Below the pieces are notes generated by a model that worked only from the letters and a program-made list of their open reading frames with translations, was not told the origin of the DNA and made no database searches. Below, in pieces: positions 10,101 to 18,161 of a stretch of 64,000 bases of DNA; within the stretch, counting starts at the first letter, position 1; every line of letters starts with the position of its first letter. The stretch is taken from assembly GCA_001429555.1 (NCBI GenBank), contig LMSR01000016.1:189384-253383 (forward strand), in the 5' to 3' direction. Source of the stretch: Nocardioides sp. Soil797. GTDB taxonomy: Bacteria; Actinomycetota; Actinomycetes; Propionibacteriales; Nocardioidaceae. The position numbers were made by a program, and so were the translations under genes.

Positions 10101-10670
10101 CGGGAGGAGGCGCGCGCCCGACTGGGCATCGCGCCGGGCCAGAAGGCCGTGCTCTACGCCCCCACCTGGCGCGACGACCAGGCCACCAACTGGCGTTCGG
10201 CCGAGCTCACCAAGCACCTCGACCTCGAGGCGGCCAGCGCACAGCTCGGCCCCGACTACGTGTTCCTGATGCGCGGCCACCGCTTCCACGCGCGCGCGGG
10301 CGAGCGCAGCACCTCGACGGCCCGGCTCCTCGACGTCACCGACTACCCGGAGATCAACGACCTGATCCTGGCTTCGGACGCGGCCGTGCTCGACTACTCG
10401 TCGCTGCGCTTCGACTTCGCGCTCACCGGACGGCCGATGCTGTTCCTGGTGCCCGACCTGGCCAACTACGTCCGCGGTTTCCTCTACAGCTTCGAGGACT
10501 CCGCCCCGGGCCCGCTGCTCGACACCGCCGACCAGGTCATCGCCCAGTTGCGTGACCTGCCCGGGCTCACCGAGAAGTACGCCGACGAGGTCGCCCGCTT
10601 CAACGCCACCTACAACCGCTTCCAGGACGGCAAGGCGGCCGAGAGAGTGGTCCGCGCCTTCTTCGGCTGA
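7110..10670 (+). CDS. GT2-like / CDP-glycerol glycerophosphotransferase (TagF-like) fusion
   Basis: An 1186-residue multidomain protein, probably a wall teichoic acid-type polymerase acting at the inner membrane face. Residues about 35-230 are a family-2 glycosyltransferase fold (VSVVLTISDEE, NAARNLGAQRARGTYLVFVEGGDD). The usual DxD is altered to GGDD. A helical linker and beta-rich regions (about 390-790) follow. Residues about 810-1186 match TagF/TarL-type glycerophosphotransferases: TFHGYPAKSMG, VLYAPTWRD, LMRGHRF, ASDAAVLDYSSLRFDF, RPMLFLVPDL and the APGPL tail. A possible -10 (TATCAT, 7065-7070) lies upstream. It is convergent with a CDP-ribitol synthesis gene, so the polymer may be ribitol-phosphate rather than glycerol-phosphate. 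Confidence 0.85.
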   Translation: MPARPRERAVTLARRTVHAAPDWLSGPAVRAARVLRNDRGPLVSVVLTISDEETTKIAPAIASLREQRHGNLDVVVVAWGRADRVLVTAAEAAHADTRFRLVRRPVADHNAARNLGAQRARGTYLVFVEGGDDLPPRGLERLVQSLEKSGSPFAVGMVEAPESVVTVTTAPVDAAHQRGRSATTLDRMPKAITDLSLGNRMFRRTFWKSAGLRFDAGHGGEAALALRAFAAAEAFDLSRHATYRNSQRRDAALGTLPVLLATLDEWIKEQRESWQTVQAMPAEGVADAWLWGVLDTAIQPFIDDVERASNHEWTSLRETAELLLSSSGPELWKSLRAESRVRLWLLREGRREQLEAFVAERWFEKGNRRTHVDSGRVMAELPFFGDAETGVPHDCFEMTESETPLQAILTGVRWRGNTVAELDLFVRAHYVGMPEAPSVSVDLVHRPSSSRLPLVVHQRRNVRANQFMADKYQDYSQGAVTLELDAASVLEATSGIPGFQTDDIDWGFAVTLETQGVRRTGRIEYLDDRGSAGMLGTGHLGARSVGSARVAVVPGADARVAVRVEPGLDLRLEDVSVEGRTVRGVLSGDRPVTGVLAERGATTCSTEVVDGAFALALPAPSTGGNTWHLRAVGPDGAHHMVAWPEQPEHWLCQGSGGVVPGRSVHGGVDLREADDTLVIEAAEIDDSGIAVTARWLGATPKHFRLGLVGNRTTLAAEDVELQDGKLTARFSTTWDQWGFGPVPVPVGRYWFELSAGPAERARAGRVLVSAEMLDTLLDQQLTEAHRFRSIRLGRDAGVFLTTPVADESRGGHNRQRLVDWVNSDDLPIEQDWVYFQSYTGATATDSQLAIFHEVRRRHPDLVCWWGVADLSSHVPEGARPVVISSEQWFRVLGSSRRLVMNIDLDRWFSPRPGQELLQTFHGYPAKSMGVMLWEAKHYTPRRIDAELARTSADWDLILTPSPEMDEYYRREYRYDGPIHNEGYPRDDVLVSPEAEHFREEARARLGIAPGQKAVLYAPTWRDDQATNWRSAELTKHLDLEAASAQLGPDYVFLMRGHRFHARAGERSTSTARLLDVTDYPEINDLILASDAAVLDYSSLRFDFALTGRPMLFLVPDLANYVRGFLYSFEDSAPGPLLDTADQVIAQLRDLPGLTEKYADEVARFNATYNRFQDGKAAERVVRAFFG

Positions 10671-10699
10671 GCGGCCATGGACACTGATCGACCACGCCG

Positions 10700-10757
10700 A
10701 CGACCACAACGCACGAAATCACCCCACTTTCGCAGGTGCGGCCGCCATTGTGGTCGT
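10700..10757. terminator. Nested inverted repeats at a convergent junction
   Basis: ACGACCACAA at 10700-10709 is the exact reverse complement of TTGTGGTCGT at 10748-10757. Inside lies a second small hairpin, CGAAA (10714-10718) with TTTCG (10728-10732). It sits between the stops of two convergent genes and could serve as a bidirectional terminator. No long T tract follows. Confidence 0.5.
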
Positions 10758-10774
10758 TCGTGTGGTTGTGCGGC

Positions 10775-12208
10775 TCAGGACTCGGTGTCGTCCCAGTCGT
10801 CCTGGTCGGCCAGGGCTGCCGCCAACGGGTCAGCGCGGCGCAGGTCGATCAGGTGACCGGTGCCCCCGGACAGCATGGTGTCGAGGGAGGCCCGGGCGAC
10901 CACCGTCGACTGCAGCAGCGACTCCGGCGGCTCCTCGCCGAAGGCTTTGGTGCGCATCGGGGTGCCGGTGCGCTCTGGGTTGATGCAGTTGACCTTGATC
11001 CCGTCGGCGGCCCACTCGTCGGCCAGCGCCTGGGTCAGGTTGACCGTGGCCGCCTTCGCCGAGGAGTAGAGGCTGTAGCCGCTGCGCCCGCGGGTGTAGG
11101 AGCTCGAGGTGAAGAGGAGCAGGCTTCCGCCGGTCGCCTTGAGGTGGGGGTGGAACTCCTGGGCGATCAGGATCGGTGCGATGTAGTTGATGTCGGTGGC
11201 GGAGAAGATCGTGTCGTCGCTGAAGTCCACGAGGGCGCCGCGGGGGAGCACCCCCGCCGTGTTGACCACGAAGTCGACCGACCCGTGCTCGGCGAGCACG
11301 GACTTGGCTGCCTCGACGATGTCCTCGCGCCTCTGCACATGGGTTCCGGTGGTCGATCGGCTGAACGTCGCCACGTTGGCGCCGTACTCCTTGGCCAAGT
11401 CGGCGATGTCTGCCCCGATGCCGTAGCTGCCGCCGAAGACGACCATGGTCTTCCCCTCGAGGGCAAGACGGTAGTCAGCCTCGGAACGGGTCTCGGGCAG
11501 GTCGTGCGCGGTCAGCTGGAACAACTTGTCGGCGAGGTAGAGGTCGATCGGCTCGGTGACCTTCATGTTGCGCTCGTCGCCCTTGACCACCCAGATCGGC
11601 ACGGTGGGGAGATAGCGCAGGACGACCGAGCAGTCGTCGGTGGCCTCGAACTGGGGGTCCTCGCCGGCCAGCCGGTAGGCCTCCTTGATCACCGAGGAGG
11701 TGAACGCCTGGGGCGTCTGGCCGCGGCGCAGGCTGGCGCGCGGGGGCACGTTCAGGATGGTGTTGTTCTCGTCGACCTCGATGATCGTGTCGGCCGAGGG
11801 GATGGCGACGTCGACCGCGTCGTACTCGTCGAGCGCCGCGAAGCACTCGGAGATGATGCGGTTGCTGAGCAGCGGGCGGACGGCGTCGTGAAGCAGCACC
11901 TTCGCGTCGTCGGAGTCGATGGCGTCGAGCGCCTTCATGGTGGTGCCGCTGCGGGTGTCGGCACCTTCGAGGACCTTGGTGACCTTGCGGTAGCCGCCGT
12001 TCTTGACCATGGCGTGCACCGCGTCGAGGTGTCCCGGCGTCATCAGGACGATGATCTCGTCGACATCGGGGTGTCGGTCGAGGACGCCCAGGGTGTGCTC
12101 CATGATCGGGTGGCCCGCGATCTTGATGAGCTGCTTGGGCACGTCGAGCCCGACCCGCACGCCGACCCCTCCGGCCAGGAGCACTGCCACGTTCTTGACT
12201 TCGGTCAC
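10775..12208 (-). CDS. Bifunctional cytidylyltransferase / SDR reductase (Bcs1, TarI-TarJ type)
   Basis: A 477-residue fusion. Residues 1 to about 235 are an IspD/TarI-like cytidylyltransferase (VAVLLAGGVGVRVGLDVPKQ, LLHDAVRPLLS, ADTIIEVDE, TDDCSVVLRY). Residues about 240-477 are a short-chain dehydrogenase (VVFGGSYGIGADIADL, VNTAGVLPRG, SYTRGRSGYSLYSSAK with the YxxxK pair). The order and length match Haemophilus Bcs1 (about 474 residues), which reduces ribulose 5-phosphate to ribitol 5-phosphate and makes CDP-ribitol. The product would feed the TagF-like polymerase encoded next door. The GTG start has an AAAGGA site at good spacing. A methylerythritol-pathway IspD is less likely because of the fused SDR domain. 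Confidence 0.85.
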   Translation of the reverse strand: MTEVKNVAVLLAGGVGVRVGLDVPKQLIKIAGHPIMEHTLGVLDRHPDVDEIIVLMTPGHLDAVHAMVKNGGYRKVTKVLEGADTRSGTTMKALDAIDSDDAKVLLHDAVRPLLSNRIISECFAALDEYDAVDVAIPSADTIIEVDENNTILNVPPRASLRRGQTPQAFTSSVIKEAYRLAGEDPQFEATDDCSVVLRYLPTVPIWVVKGDERNMKVTEPIDLYLADKLFQLTAHDLPETRSEADYRLALEGKTMVVFGGSYGIGADIADLAKEYGANVATFSRSTTGTHVQRREDIVEAAKSVLAEHGSVDFVVNTAGVLPRGALVDFSDDTIFSATDINYIAPILIAQEFHPHLKATGGSLLLFTSSSYTRGRSGYSLYSSAKAATVNLTQALADEWAADGIKVNCINPERTGTPMRTKAFGEEPPESLLQSTVVARASLDTMLSGGTGHLIDLRRADPLAAALADQDDWDDTES

Positions 12209-12280
12209 CAGATCGTCCTTTCAGGCGGGTCGCCGGGAAGTCTGGCATACAGAAGTCGCGAGCCGGGGATCCGGGATAGC

Positions 12281-12697
12281 ATGACGAGGACTCGGACCGT
12301 GGCGATCAAGGAGCTGAGGGAACGCGTGGGCCAGGGCAGGACATTGCTCCGACAGGTGGATGCCGAGCTGGACGATCTTCGGATCCGTGATCGCTCGTTG
12401 GCTCGTCGCCTGCGGGCCGTGCTCGCGGCCACCGCTGAGTCACACGACGTTCCGGACGACGATGGCCCACTCCCGGTGGATGCCGGTGCCGCCCTGGCCT
12501 TCAGCATCGTCGCCGAGGTCGCCGACAGTCGTCAGGTCGCCGGCGACTTCACCGCCGACGAAGCAGAGCTGCTGCGCCTCGACGAACAGCTGCGGGAACG
12601 ACGTGGTGGTGTGACCGGCGATCGGAGCAGCGTCGAGGGTGCCAGTGTGCGCAGCCTGTTGCGCCAGGCCGTGCGCGGGCGTGGTGACCGAGCTTGA
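12281..12697 (+). CDS. Small charged helical protein, unknown
   Basis: A 138-residue hypothetical protein, very rich in Arg, Leu, Asp and Glu and predicted mostly helical (KELRERVGQGRTLLRQVDAE, LLRLDEQLRERR). The ATG at 12281 gives a protein that fits the intergenic space; the frame is open much further upstream only because it runs antisense to the preceding gene. Its stop overlaps the start of the sulfotransferase-like gene (TTGA), so the two are probably co-expressed. No family recognised. Confidence 0.6.
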   Translation: MTRTRTVAIKELRERVGQGRTLLRQVDAELDDLRIRDRSLARRLRAVLAATAESHDVPDDDGPLPVDAGAALAFSIVAEVADSRQVAGDFTADEAELLRLDEQLRERRGGVTGDRSSVEGASVRSLLRQAVRGRGDRA

Positions 12698-14046
12698 GCC
12701 TTCCCGAAGGAAGTGTGGTCCTGCACATCGGCCCACACAAGACAGGCACCACCACGCTCCAAGGTGCCGTGCACGTGGGCCGCGAGGCGCTCGCGGCTCA
12801 GGGCGTGCTCTACGCCGGTCAGAAGGCACACTCCATGACGGCGGCGATGGTCGCAGCGACTGGGAAGCGGCTCTCGACACAAGAGGCGGGCGCCGGTGCC
12901 AAGGAGTGGAGCGACATCGTCGAGCAGGTGCGCGCCAGCGACGCTCGACACGTCCTGGTGAGCAGCGAGTTCTTCGCCGACGCCTCGAAGGCCAGGATCA
13001 GCGAGATCGTCGATGCCCTGGGAGCCGATCGCACCCACGTGGTGGTCACGCTGCGACCCCTCGTTCGGATCGTCGCGTCCCAGTGGCAGCAGTATCTGCA
13101 GAACCGGCCCGCGGTCCACTACGACGACAAGCTCGAGTACGCCGACTGGCTGAGGGAAATGCTCGACAGGCCGAAGGGTCGACGCATCACCCCGACCTTC
13201 TGGAGCCGCCATGACCACGCGAAGCTGGTCGAGCGGTGGGCTGAGGTGGTCGGCCACGACCGGATGACGATCGTGGTGGTCGACGACTCCGACCGGGAGA
13301 GCCTGCTGAGGTCGTTCGAGGGCCTGTTGGGCCTCGCCGACGGCACCCTGGCGCCACGCGAGCACGGCTCGAACCGTTCGCTGAGCCTGCCCGAGATCAG
13401 CCTGCTCAACGCCTTCAACAAGCGTTATGTCGCCAGCGACCACTCGCTGGCCGACTACACCAATCTCGTGCGCTTCGGTGCGGTCCGCTTCCTGCAGAAG
13501 CGAACGCCCGCGCCCGACGAACCGCGATTGTTGACCCCGCAATGGGCCGTCGACCGATTCAGTGAGGTGGGCGCGGCGTCGGCGGACGCCATCGCCGCCA
13601 CCGGAATCCGGGTTGTCGGTGACCTGTCCCTGCTCGGGGACCCGACCGTCGCCTCCAACGTCGGCGAGAGCTCACCGATCGATGAGGTGCCCACCGAGCT
13701 CACCGCGCGCTTCCTCGTCGGCATGGTGAAGGCGGCCGTGGAGGCCGGGGCCGCTGACGCCCGCCGCAAGCTCGGTTCGGAGGACGGCGAGGAGGAGGTA
13801 CGTCGCGACAAGCTGCTGCAGCACTTGATTCGGCGCAGCGACGGTGACCTGGATGCCGCGCTGGCCAGGGTGAGGCAGGAGCTCGGAGCGGCCCGATCCT
13901 CCGCGGGCCGGGCAGAGGGTGGCCCGTCGCCCGACCACAGGGCGGTTGACGACCTGACGCGAGGCGAGGCGCTCAGAATGCTGGCTCACCGAGCGGGCCG
14001 GCGTCTCCGGCTTCCGGGACGGCGGCCCCCAAGCGGCGCTCAGTAG
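12694..14046 (+). CDS. Sulfotransferase-like P-loop protein, paralog 1
   Basis: A 450-residue protein with an N-terminal 5'-phosphosulfate-binding-type loop, VLHIGPHKTGTTTLQ (about residues 9-23), as in PAPS-dependent sulfotransferases. A strand HVVVTLRPLVRIVASQWQQ (about 111-129) resembles the 3'-phosphate region. The last 100 residues are charged and low in complexity and probably disordered. The TTG start overlaps the preceding stop; GTG at 12715 is an alternative. It is paralogous to the gene at 14870. A role in sulfating an envelope glycan is inferred from the neighbours; a nucleotide-binding protein of other function is possible. Confidence 0.65.
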   Translation: MSLPEGSVVLHIGPHKTGTTTLQGAVHVGREALAAQGVLYAGQKAHSMTAAMVAATGKRLSTQEAGAGAKEWSDIVEQVRASDARHVLVSSEFFADASKARISEIVDALGADRTHVVVTLRPLVRIVASQWQQYLQNRPAVHYDDKLEYADWLREMLDRPKGRRITPTFWSRHDHAKLVERWAEVVGHDRMTIVVVDDSDRESLLRSFEGLLGLADGTLAPREHGSNRSLSLPEISLLNAFNKRYVASDHSLADYTNLVRFGAVRFLQKRTPAPDEPRLLTPQWAVDRFSEVGAASADAIAATGIRVVGDLSLLGDPTVASNVGESSPIDEVPTELTARFLVGMVKAAVEAGAADARRKLGSEDGEEEVRRDKLLQHLIRRSDGDLDAALARVRQELGAARSSAGRAEGGPSPDHRAVDDLTRGEALRMLAHRAGRRLRLPGRRPPSGAQ

Positions 14047-14660
14047 CCGTAGCGGCGGAAGTCCTCGGCGTAGAGCTCACGCAACCTGGCCTCGAGACCG
14101 GTTGAGATCTCGACCTGGGAGCTGGACAGACCGCTGCGCTTCGTGCTGTTCAGTGCGTGGGGGATCTTCTCGGCGAGTCCGAGGTCGAAGCGGTTGTTGA
14201 GGTCGGCCACCATCGCCTCCATGCCATCCTCGAGCCGGTAGATCTCGCTGCCCGGCAGCTCGAACTCCGACTGAGGGCGCAGGTGGTTGTCGAGGTGGTA
14301 GGGGTTCGCCGCGTAGGTGCGCAGTGTCTTCTCGGCCCAGGCGTCGACCTCGGCGCTGGCACCGGTGGGGTTCTTGGTGTGGCGCATCGTGTATTCGGAG
14401 CGGAACCGGGCGATCGGCTCTCGGGTCATCATGAACGTGAGGTCGAACTTCGAGACGTTGAGCAGCTCGGTGAGCAGGCTGGCCTGCCAGTGCTGGAACG
14501 AGAGCCGGAGCTTGGGGAAGAGCAACGGGTTCGACTTGTTCGTGTTGCGCAGTGCCATCTTCCACCCGGAGGCGGTGAAGAGACGCTCGATGGTGGTGCC
14601 ACCGGTCTTGGGGATGTGGACGAACAGGATGGACCGGTCGTCCTTGAAGAAGACGGGCAC
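14040..14660 (-). CDS. Sulfotransferase family 2-type protein
   Basis: A 206-residue cytoplasmic protein with the Sulfotransfer_2 layout: ILFVHIPKTGGTTIERLF (about residues 11-28, PAPS 5'-phosphosulfate loop), FDLTFMMTREPIARFRSEY (about 72-90, 3'-phosphate site) and a C-terminal region ending in ELYAEDFRRYGY. These features resemble polysaccharide (heparan/chondroitin-type) sulfotransferases. It is tail to tail with paralog 1, overlapping it by 7 bases, and lies between the two larger sulfotransferase-like genes. It is the clearest of the three sulfotransferase calls; the acceptor is unknown. Confidence 0.75.
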   Translation of the reverse strand: MPVFFKDDRSILFVHIPKTGGTTIERLFTASGWKMALRNTNKSNPLLFPKLRLSFQHWQASLLTELLNVSKFDLTFMMTREPIARFRSEYTMRHTKNPTGASAEVDAWAEKTLRTYAANPYHLDNHLRPQSEFELPGSEIYRLEDGMEAMVADLNNRFDLGLAEKIPHALNSTKRSGLSSSQVEISTGLEARLRELYAEDFRRYGY

Positions 14661-14869
14661 GGGGCTCTTCTCGCTCTCGCGGCCGGGTGGCCAGATCGGG
14701 GTTTTCGCGGCGCCGCGAACTCTACTGGAGACGCGCTCCGAGCACCCTGCCGCGCGATGCTAGCGTACGTGGCGTCCCGGGACGGATCGGTTCGGCGAAA
14801 GATCTCTCGGGCGATCCAGGTGAACTTTCAGGAGCCCCGCGGGCAGTGAACCAAGGAGTGAAGCACCGG

Positions 14870-16066
14870 ATGGAGGCAGCCCTCGAGGTCGAGTCCCTGC
14901 CGGACGGTGCGGGCCTGATCCACATCGGCATGCCGAAGACGGGGACCACCGCACTCCAGGCTGCGCTGAACGATGCGCGCCCGACGCTGGAGTCCTCCGG
15001 CGTCCACAACGTCGGGCGCCGACGCCACGAGATGAACACCGCCCTGACCGCGGCGGGGGCCCTGCCGAGCTACTGGGGCGACAAGTGGCAGCGACGGTGG
15101 ACCGCATTGGCCGAGGACTTCCGCACCTCACCGGCCCGGTGTGTGCTGTGGTCCAGCGAGTCCCTCTCGCAGGCCAAGCCCGACCGGATCCAACACATCG
15201 CCGACAGCCTTGGTCGCGACTCGCGGGTACTGATCACCCTTCGGCCGCTGGCGCCGCTGCTGGCCTCGCAGTGGCAGGAGGTGCTGCGCCGCCGAGGCAC
15301 AGACCCCCTGGACGTCTGGCTGCACCGCCACTTCGACTCCGTCTCCGTCGACGGCACCGTGCACACGACCTGGACCCGGGTGATGCCGGTGCTGCACCGC
15401 TTCAGCCTCCGGCGTGTGGTCGAGCAGTGGGGCGCGGTTTTCGGCGAGGAGAACCTGATCTTCGTGGTGCCGCCCCCGCAGGACCGCACCCTCAACCTGC
15501 GCACCGTGGAACGGCTGGTCGGAGTTCCACAGGACACATTGGCGCTCCAGCACCGCGACAACGCGTCGTTGCCCTATCCCGAGGCGGAGATGCTGCGCCA
15601 CTTCAACCGGGTCTACACCGAACGGGGCGGTGACCACGCCACCTGGATGTTCACCGTCGGCGGCGGACCGGGGCGCTACCTGTTGCGGCAGCTGACCGAC
15701 CTCGATCCCCACCCGATTCGCACGCCCCGCTGGGCAGCCGAGCGAGCCAACGAACACACCGAGGCGTGGATCGAGGCGGTGGCCGGGTCGCGAGCCACCG
15801 TGGTCGGCGACCTTGCTGATCTGCTCGTCGATCCGGCTGAGCACCCTGCCGACGAGCGTGCGCCGACCGCCGTCAGCGTCGAGTCCGCCGGCCGACTTGC
15901 CGACGTGCTCTTCCAGGTCGCCCTGGGGTACGACGCCCCGGAAACCACGACCTCCGGGCCGGCACCGGCTCCACCGAAGGAGATCGGCGACCTGCCCGCG
16001 CGCGACCTCGTCCGCGAACTGGGTCGGCGAGCCCGGCGCCGGATTGACCCGCGCGGGAGGAAATGA
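14870..16066 (+). CDS. Sulfotransferase-like P-loop protein, paralog 2
   Basis: A 398-residue paralog of the gene at 12694. The loop LIHIGMPKTGTTALQAAL lies near residues 18-35; VLITLRPLAPLLASQWQE near 117-134 matches the ITLRPL...ASQWQ segment of paralog 1. The ATG at 14870 has an AAGGAG site 11 bases upstream; the frame is open to 14687, and GTG at 14846 or 14858 could also be used. The C-terminal tail is basic. It is expressed divergently from the Sulfotransfer_2 gene. Function is probably transfer of sulfate to an envelope component, by homology to the fold only. Confidence 0.65.
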   Translation: MEAALEVESLPDGAGLIHIGMPKTGTTALQAALNDARPTLESSGVHNVGRRRHEMNTALTAAGALPSYWGDKWQRRWTALAEDFRTSPARCVLWSSESLSQAKPDRIQHIADSLGRDSRVLITLRPLAPLLASQWQEVLRRRGTDPLDVWLHRHFDSVSVDGTVHTTWTRVMPVLHRFSLRRVVEQWGAVFGEENLIFVVPPPQDRTLNLRTVERLVGVPQDTLALQHRDNASLPYPEAEMLRHFNRVYTERGGDHATWMFTVGGGPGRYLLRQLTDLDPHPIRTPRWAAERANEHTEAWIEAVAGSRATVVGDLADLLVDPAEHPADERAPTAVSVESAGRLADVLFQVALGYDAPETTTSGPAPAPPKEIGDLPARDLVRELGRRARRRIDPRGRK

Positions 16067-16085
16067 GCCGGCACGACGCCGGCTC
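16065..16085 (+). terminator. GC-rich hairpin after sulfotransferase-like gene
   Basis: GAGCCGGC (16065-16072) pairs perfectly with GCCGGCTC (16078-16085) around a five-base loop and begins inside the stop codon. No T tract follows, as is usual in high-GC actinobacteria. Confidence 0.6.
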
Positions 16086-16239
16086 CGTGTGACCCAAGCC
16101 ACCGTCCCTTCAGGTTCCCAGCCCCAATCGGCAGGCGTAGGCTCGTTCGCGAACGGAAACTGAAGGCACACCGTCTGGTACCCACACCGGCCCGCTCTCG
16201 CGGGACATCGGAGGGACTGGAACGAAAGGCTTGCAGCAC

Positions 16240-17211
16240 ATGGCTGAATCGCAGCGTCCCCCCGAGCCCACACGGGCCCAGTGGCGCATCGGCGTTGTCG
16301 GCGCGGGACGCGTCGGCGCCGTCCTTGCCTCCTCCCTTCGTGCCGCGGGTCACGAGATCGTCTCCGTCGCCGGTGAGTCCGACGCTTCGCGCCGACGCAT
16401 CGACGAGCTGCTTCCCGGCGTACTCGTCGAGAAGCCGAGTTCCGTCGCCCGCGACTGTGACGTCCTGCTGCTCACCGTTCCCGACGACATGCTTGCGAAC
16501 GTCGTCGACGTGCTGGCGGCCAGCGGCTCCCTGCACGCCGGACAGTTCGTCGTGCACACATCGGGGCGGCACGGTCTCGCCGTGCTGGACCCGGCCACCG
16601 CCGTGGGCGCCCGCCCGGCAGCAATGCACCCGGCGATGACCTTCAGTGGCACCGAGCTCGACCTCGGTCGACTCCCCGGTTGTGTCTTCGGGGTCACCGC
16701 TGGCGATGCCGAGCGCGACTTCGTCACGGACCTCGTCGCCGACCTCGGCGGTCGGCCCATGTGGGTGCCGGAAGAGCGCCGCACGCTCTACCACGCTGGT
16801 CTGGCCCACGGGGCGAACCACCTTGTCACCCTGGTCACCGAGGCGATGGAGATGCTCTCCGCGGCCGGCGGGGACGACCCGGCCGGAACCCTGCGCCCGC
16901 TGCTCGAGGCGGCGCTCGACAACGCGCTCAACCACGGCGACGCCGCACTCACCGGTCCCATCGTGCGCGGCGACGTGAACACGGTGAAGGCGCACCTCAC
17001 CGATCTTGCCGCCAACGCGCCCCAGACCCTGCCGTCGTACGTCGCGATGGCGCGGGCCACGATGGCGCGCGCCCTGGCCGACGGTCGTCTCCTGCCGATC
17101 CGGGGAACGACGCTGACCCGGGTGCTCGACGAGGCGGTTCGAGAGGCAGCGGCAGAGCACCCGGTGCGCCCGGTGCCTGACACGACGACGCGACCCGAGA
17201 TGCGCGGCTGA
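16240..17211 (+). CDS. Rossmann-like / DUF2520 protein
   Basis: A 323-residue protein with an N-terminal NAD(P)-binding fold (WRIGVVGAGRVGAVLASSL, about residues 14-32; LLLTVPDDMLANVV near 83-96) and a C-terminal all-helical DUF2520 domain containing HPAMTFSG and HAGLAHGANHLVTL. It resembles the ProC/6-phosphogluconate dehydrogenase group. In actinobacteria this gene nearly always precedes panC (Rv3603c), and the panC ATG here overlaps its stop, so a role in pantothenate or CoA metabolism has been suspected. The reaction is not established. ATG at 16240 is preferred over TTG at 16231. Confidence 0.85.
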   Translation: MAESQRPPEPTRAQWRIGVVGAGRVGAVLASSLRAAGHEIVSVAGESDASRRRIDELLPGVLVEKPSSVARDCDVLLLTVPDDMLANVVDVLAASGSLHAGQFVVHTSGRHGLAVLDPATAVGARPAAMHPAMTFSGTELDLGRLPGCVFGVTAGDAERDFVTDLVADLGGRPMWVPEERRTLYHAGLAHGANHLVTLVTEAMEMLSAAGGDDPAGTLRPLLEAALDNALNHGDAALTGPIVRGDVNTVKAHLTDLAANAPQTLPSYVAMARATMARALADGRLLPIRGTTLTRVLDEAVREAAAEHPVRPVPDTTTRPEMRG

Positions 17212-18161
17212 TGAGCACTGCCCCCGTTCTCGCCAGCACTCGCGAGGAACTCTTCAACCTGCTCGCCGGGGCCCGGCGTTCGGGCGCCAAGGTCGGTCTG
17301 GTGCCGACCATGGGTGCCCTGCACACCGGGCACGCGTCGCTGATGGACACTGCCCGCGAAGCCGTCGGCGACGGTCCGGTCGTGGTGTCGATCTTCGTGA
17401 ACCCCTTGCAGTTCGGGGCCGGTGAAGACCTCGACCGCTATCCGCGCACCCTCGAGGACGACCTAGAGGTCTGTGCCGAGCGCGGCGTCGACATCGTCTT
17501 CGCGCCCGCCGTCGACGAGGTCTACCCGGGCTCCGAGGAGGGCGTCGTCGAGCCGCGGGTCACCCTGGATCCCGGTCCACTCGGCACGATCCTCGAGGGA
17601 GCCACGCGGCCAGGCCACTTCCGCGGCGTACTCATCGTGGTGGCCAAGCTCTTCGGGCTGGTGCGACCCGACATCGCGGTCTTCGGGCAGAAGGACTACC
17701 AACAACTCGCCCTGATCCGGCAGATGGCCGACGACCTGTGCCTCGGCATCGACGTGATCGGCGCCGCGACCGTCCGCGAGGACGACGGCCTGGCGCTGAG
17801 CTCGCGCAACCGGTACCTCGAGCCGCGACAGCGCGTGCAGGCGGTGGCCCTGTCCCGTGCCCTGCTCAAGGCCCGTGCCAACGCCGCCGGGGGAGCCGAC
17901 GCGGCGCTCGCTGCGGCCGGGGACGAGTTGCGAGCCGCCGACGGAGTCGACCTCGACTACCTGGTCATCACCGGCACCGATCTCGGCACCGCCCCCGCCA
18001 CCGGAACGGCCAGGATCCTGGTCGCGGCCCGGGTCGGCACCACCCGACTCATCGACAACATGCCCATCGAGCTGGGCACCTCCGGCGCCCCCGTCCCACA
18101 CCAGACCTCACCAGAGACTTCACAGAAGACAGAGGGAGACCGCACATGCTGCGCACCATGA
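17211..18161 (+). CDS. panC: Pantoate--beta-alanine ligase
   Basis: Joins pantoate and beta-alanine with ATP hydrolysis to make pantothenate. The 316-residue protein has [17 protein letters not shown] (about residues 27-43), [11 protein letters not shown] (about 60-70), the [15 protein letters not shown] segment (about 160-174) and [10 protein letters not shown] (about 191-200), all typical of PanC. The start overlaps the DUF2520 stop (TGATGA). The C-terminus runs about 30 residues past the usual end and overlaps panD by 16 bases. Confidence 0.96.
   Translation: MSTAPVLASTREELFNLLAGARRSGAKVGLVPTMGALHTGHASLMDTAREAVGDGPVVVSIFVNPLQFGAGEDLDRYPRTLEDDLEVCAERGVDIVFAPAVDEVYPGSEEGVVEPRVTLDPGPLGTILEGATRPGHFRGVLIVVAKLFGLVRPDIAVFGQKDYQQLALIRQMADDLCLGIDVIGAATVREDDGLALSSRNRYLEPRQRVQAVALSRALLKARANAAGGADAALAAAGDELRAADGVDLDYLVITGTDLGTAPATGTARILVAARVGTTRLIDNMPIELGTSGAPVPHQTSPETSQKTEGDRTCCAP

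Noticed and set aside
10775..12208. Annotation as IspD of the methylerythritol pathway
   Set aside because: The fused SDR domain and teichoic acid-type neighbour fit a ribitol-phosphate enzyme much better.
10736..12697. A 653-codon open frame antisense to the Bcs1-type gene
   Set aside because: Its first 515 codons have low-complexity, Gly/Arg/Asp-Val composition typical of GC-biased shadow frames; only the last 139 codons, from ATG 12281, lie outside the real gene and are kept as a CDS.
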